Part shown: positions 6,747 through 7,157 of the stretch, in pieces
Layout of the letters: every line of letters begins with the position of its first letter
How positions within the stretch are numbered: the first letter of the stretch is position 1
NCBI GenBank assembly: GCA_028872975.1
Contig: JAGWNV010000133.1
Location: forward strand, 1-7,157
Length of the DNA stretch: 7,157 bases
Direction: 5' to 3'
Source of the DNA: Acidobacteriota bacterium
Lineage (GTDB): Bacteria; Actinomycetota; Acidimicrobiia; Acidimicrobiales; UBA8190
The notes under the pieces: model-generated
Told to the model about the DNA's origin: nothing
What the model saw: only the letters and a program-made list of their open reading frames with translations
The model's database searches: none
Position numbers and translations under genes: made by a program

Positions 6747-6766
6747 GCCGGTGCCCGGGCACCGGC
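6747..6766. repeat. Perfect 20-base palindrome in the fbpC-downstream gap
   Basis: GCCGGTGCCC is followed directly by its own reverse complement. As RNA it would form an 8-bp stem with a CCGG loop. It lies 41 bases after the fbpC stop and 12 bases before the ribosome binding site of the next gene. No T-run follows, so it is not a standard intrinsic terminator. It could be a protein-binding site for a dimeric regulator, a leader hairpin, or a T-less terminator of the iron operon. Confidence 0.6.
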
Positions 6767-6778
6767 ATCGAGGGTGGC

Positions 6779-6784
6779 AGGAGG
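6779..6784 (+). promoter_or_regulatory. Strong ribosome binding site of the last gene
   Basis: AGGAGG, the full consensus, lies 9 bases before the ATG at 6794. It is the strongest such site in the window and fixes the start of a gene whose stop is not in view. It also suggests high translation and a transcript of its own. Confidence 0.7.
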
Positions 6785-6793
6785 AAAGGCGTC

Positions 6794-7157
6794 ATGGCCG
6801 TGTTCCGGGCCCCGAGGGCCGTGGTCGCCGCCGCGGCGATGCTGGTGACGATCGCCGGCGGCTGCACGACGACCTCGCCGTCCGCCACGCCGCGCGCCAC
6901 TGGGGCCGGAGTGGGTCACGGGGCGAGCTCGTCGCCCCGAGGCGGCGCCGGCGCCGCGTCGCTTCCCACCACGACGACGGCGCCCACCACCACGACGACC
7001 CTTCCCGCCGGCCCGGAGCTCGGCATGAGCGGTCCGCAGGTCCTCGCCGTCCAGCAGCGCCTCCAGTCCCTCGGGTACTGGCTGGGCACTCCCGACGGCA
7101 CCTTCGGCGACGCCACCCAGCAGGCCGTCTACGCCCTGCAGAAGGCCGCCGGCATCG
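6794..7157 (+). CDS. Secreted peptidoglycan-binding-domain protein, 3' end outside window
   Basis: The first 121 residues of an exported cell-wall protein are visible. An N-terminal signal with Arg5/Arg8 and a hydrophobic core (about 9-22) ends at AGGC (Cys24). The Cys suggests a lipoprotein, but Ala at -3 and Gly at -2 fit the lipobox poorly, so ordinary cleavage is possible. A low-complexity linker follows, rich in Ser, Gly and Ala and then Thr/Pro (two runs of Thr at 59-62 and 65-69), typical of a cell-wall spacer and perhaps glycosylated. From about residue 75 the pattern GPQVLAVQQRLQSLGYW, then DGTFGDATQQAVYALQKAAGI (split by two residues), is a PG_binding_1 (PF01471) repeat. In actinobacteria such proteins often continue into an L,D-transpeptidase (YkuD) domain, which is a guess because the rest is missing. 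The start is fixed by AGGAGG 9 bases upstream. Same direction as the iron operon but separated by 88 bases, so probably a separate unit. Confidence 0.85.
   Translation, partial: MAVFRAPRAVVAAAAMLVTIAGGCTTTSPSATPRATGAGVGHGASSSPRGGAGAASLPTTTTAPTTTTTLPAGPELGMSGPQVLAVQQRLQSLGYWLGTPDGTFGDATQQAVYALQKAAGI

Overview
The window is very GC-rich DNA from a high-GC actinobacterium. Codons almost always end in G or C, GTG and TTG starts are frequent, and there is an IdeR-like metalloregulator, an MmpL-type transporter and a secreted protein with a Thr/Pro-rich linker. The poly-Thr linker and gene style would suit an Acidimicrobiia-like lineage, but that is an impression rather than a demonstration. No RNA genes, insertion sequences, CRISPR arrays or phage genes are visible.

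Layout. (1) At the left edge, the tail of a possible small two-helix membrane protein on the + strand runs head-on into the 3' end of the next gene. (2) The minus strand, read right to left, carries a DtxR/IdeR-family metal-dependent repressor and, about 9 bases downstream, an MMPL/RND-family transporter; the two look like one operon. (3) A short gap between the regulator and the first + strand gene holds a candidate promoter overlapped by a DtxR-type inverted repeat. (4) Diverging from it on the + strand is a complete, tightly packed FbpABC-type ferric iron ABC importer: binding lipoprotein, fused two-domain permease and ATPase. (5) After an 88-base gap with a perfect 20-base palindrome, a secreted peptidoglycan-binding-domain protein starts and runs off the right edge.

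How the genes fit together. The binding protein keeps the four Fe(III) ligands of the Haemophilus FbpA family (His, Glu, Tyr-Tyr), so iron import is the best reading of the ABC system. The divergent DtxR-family regulator, with an operator-like repeat over the putative fbpA promoter, would be the expected metal-responsive repressor of this locus and possibly of itself. The MMPL transporter co-transcribed with it may be iron-linked too (for example exporting a siderophore or lipid), but nothing in its sequence fixes its substrate. The regulator matches IdeR closely except that two primary-site metal ligands (IdeR Met10 and Cys102) are Glu and Gly here. That is the most interesting single observation. 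I see no clear sign of an entirely new system; the locus is mostly a recognisable iron-homeostasis module.
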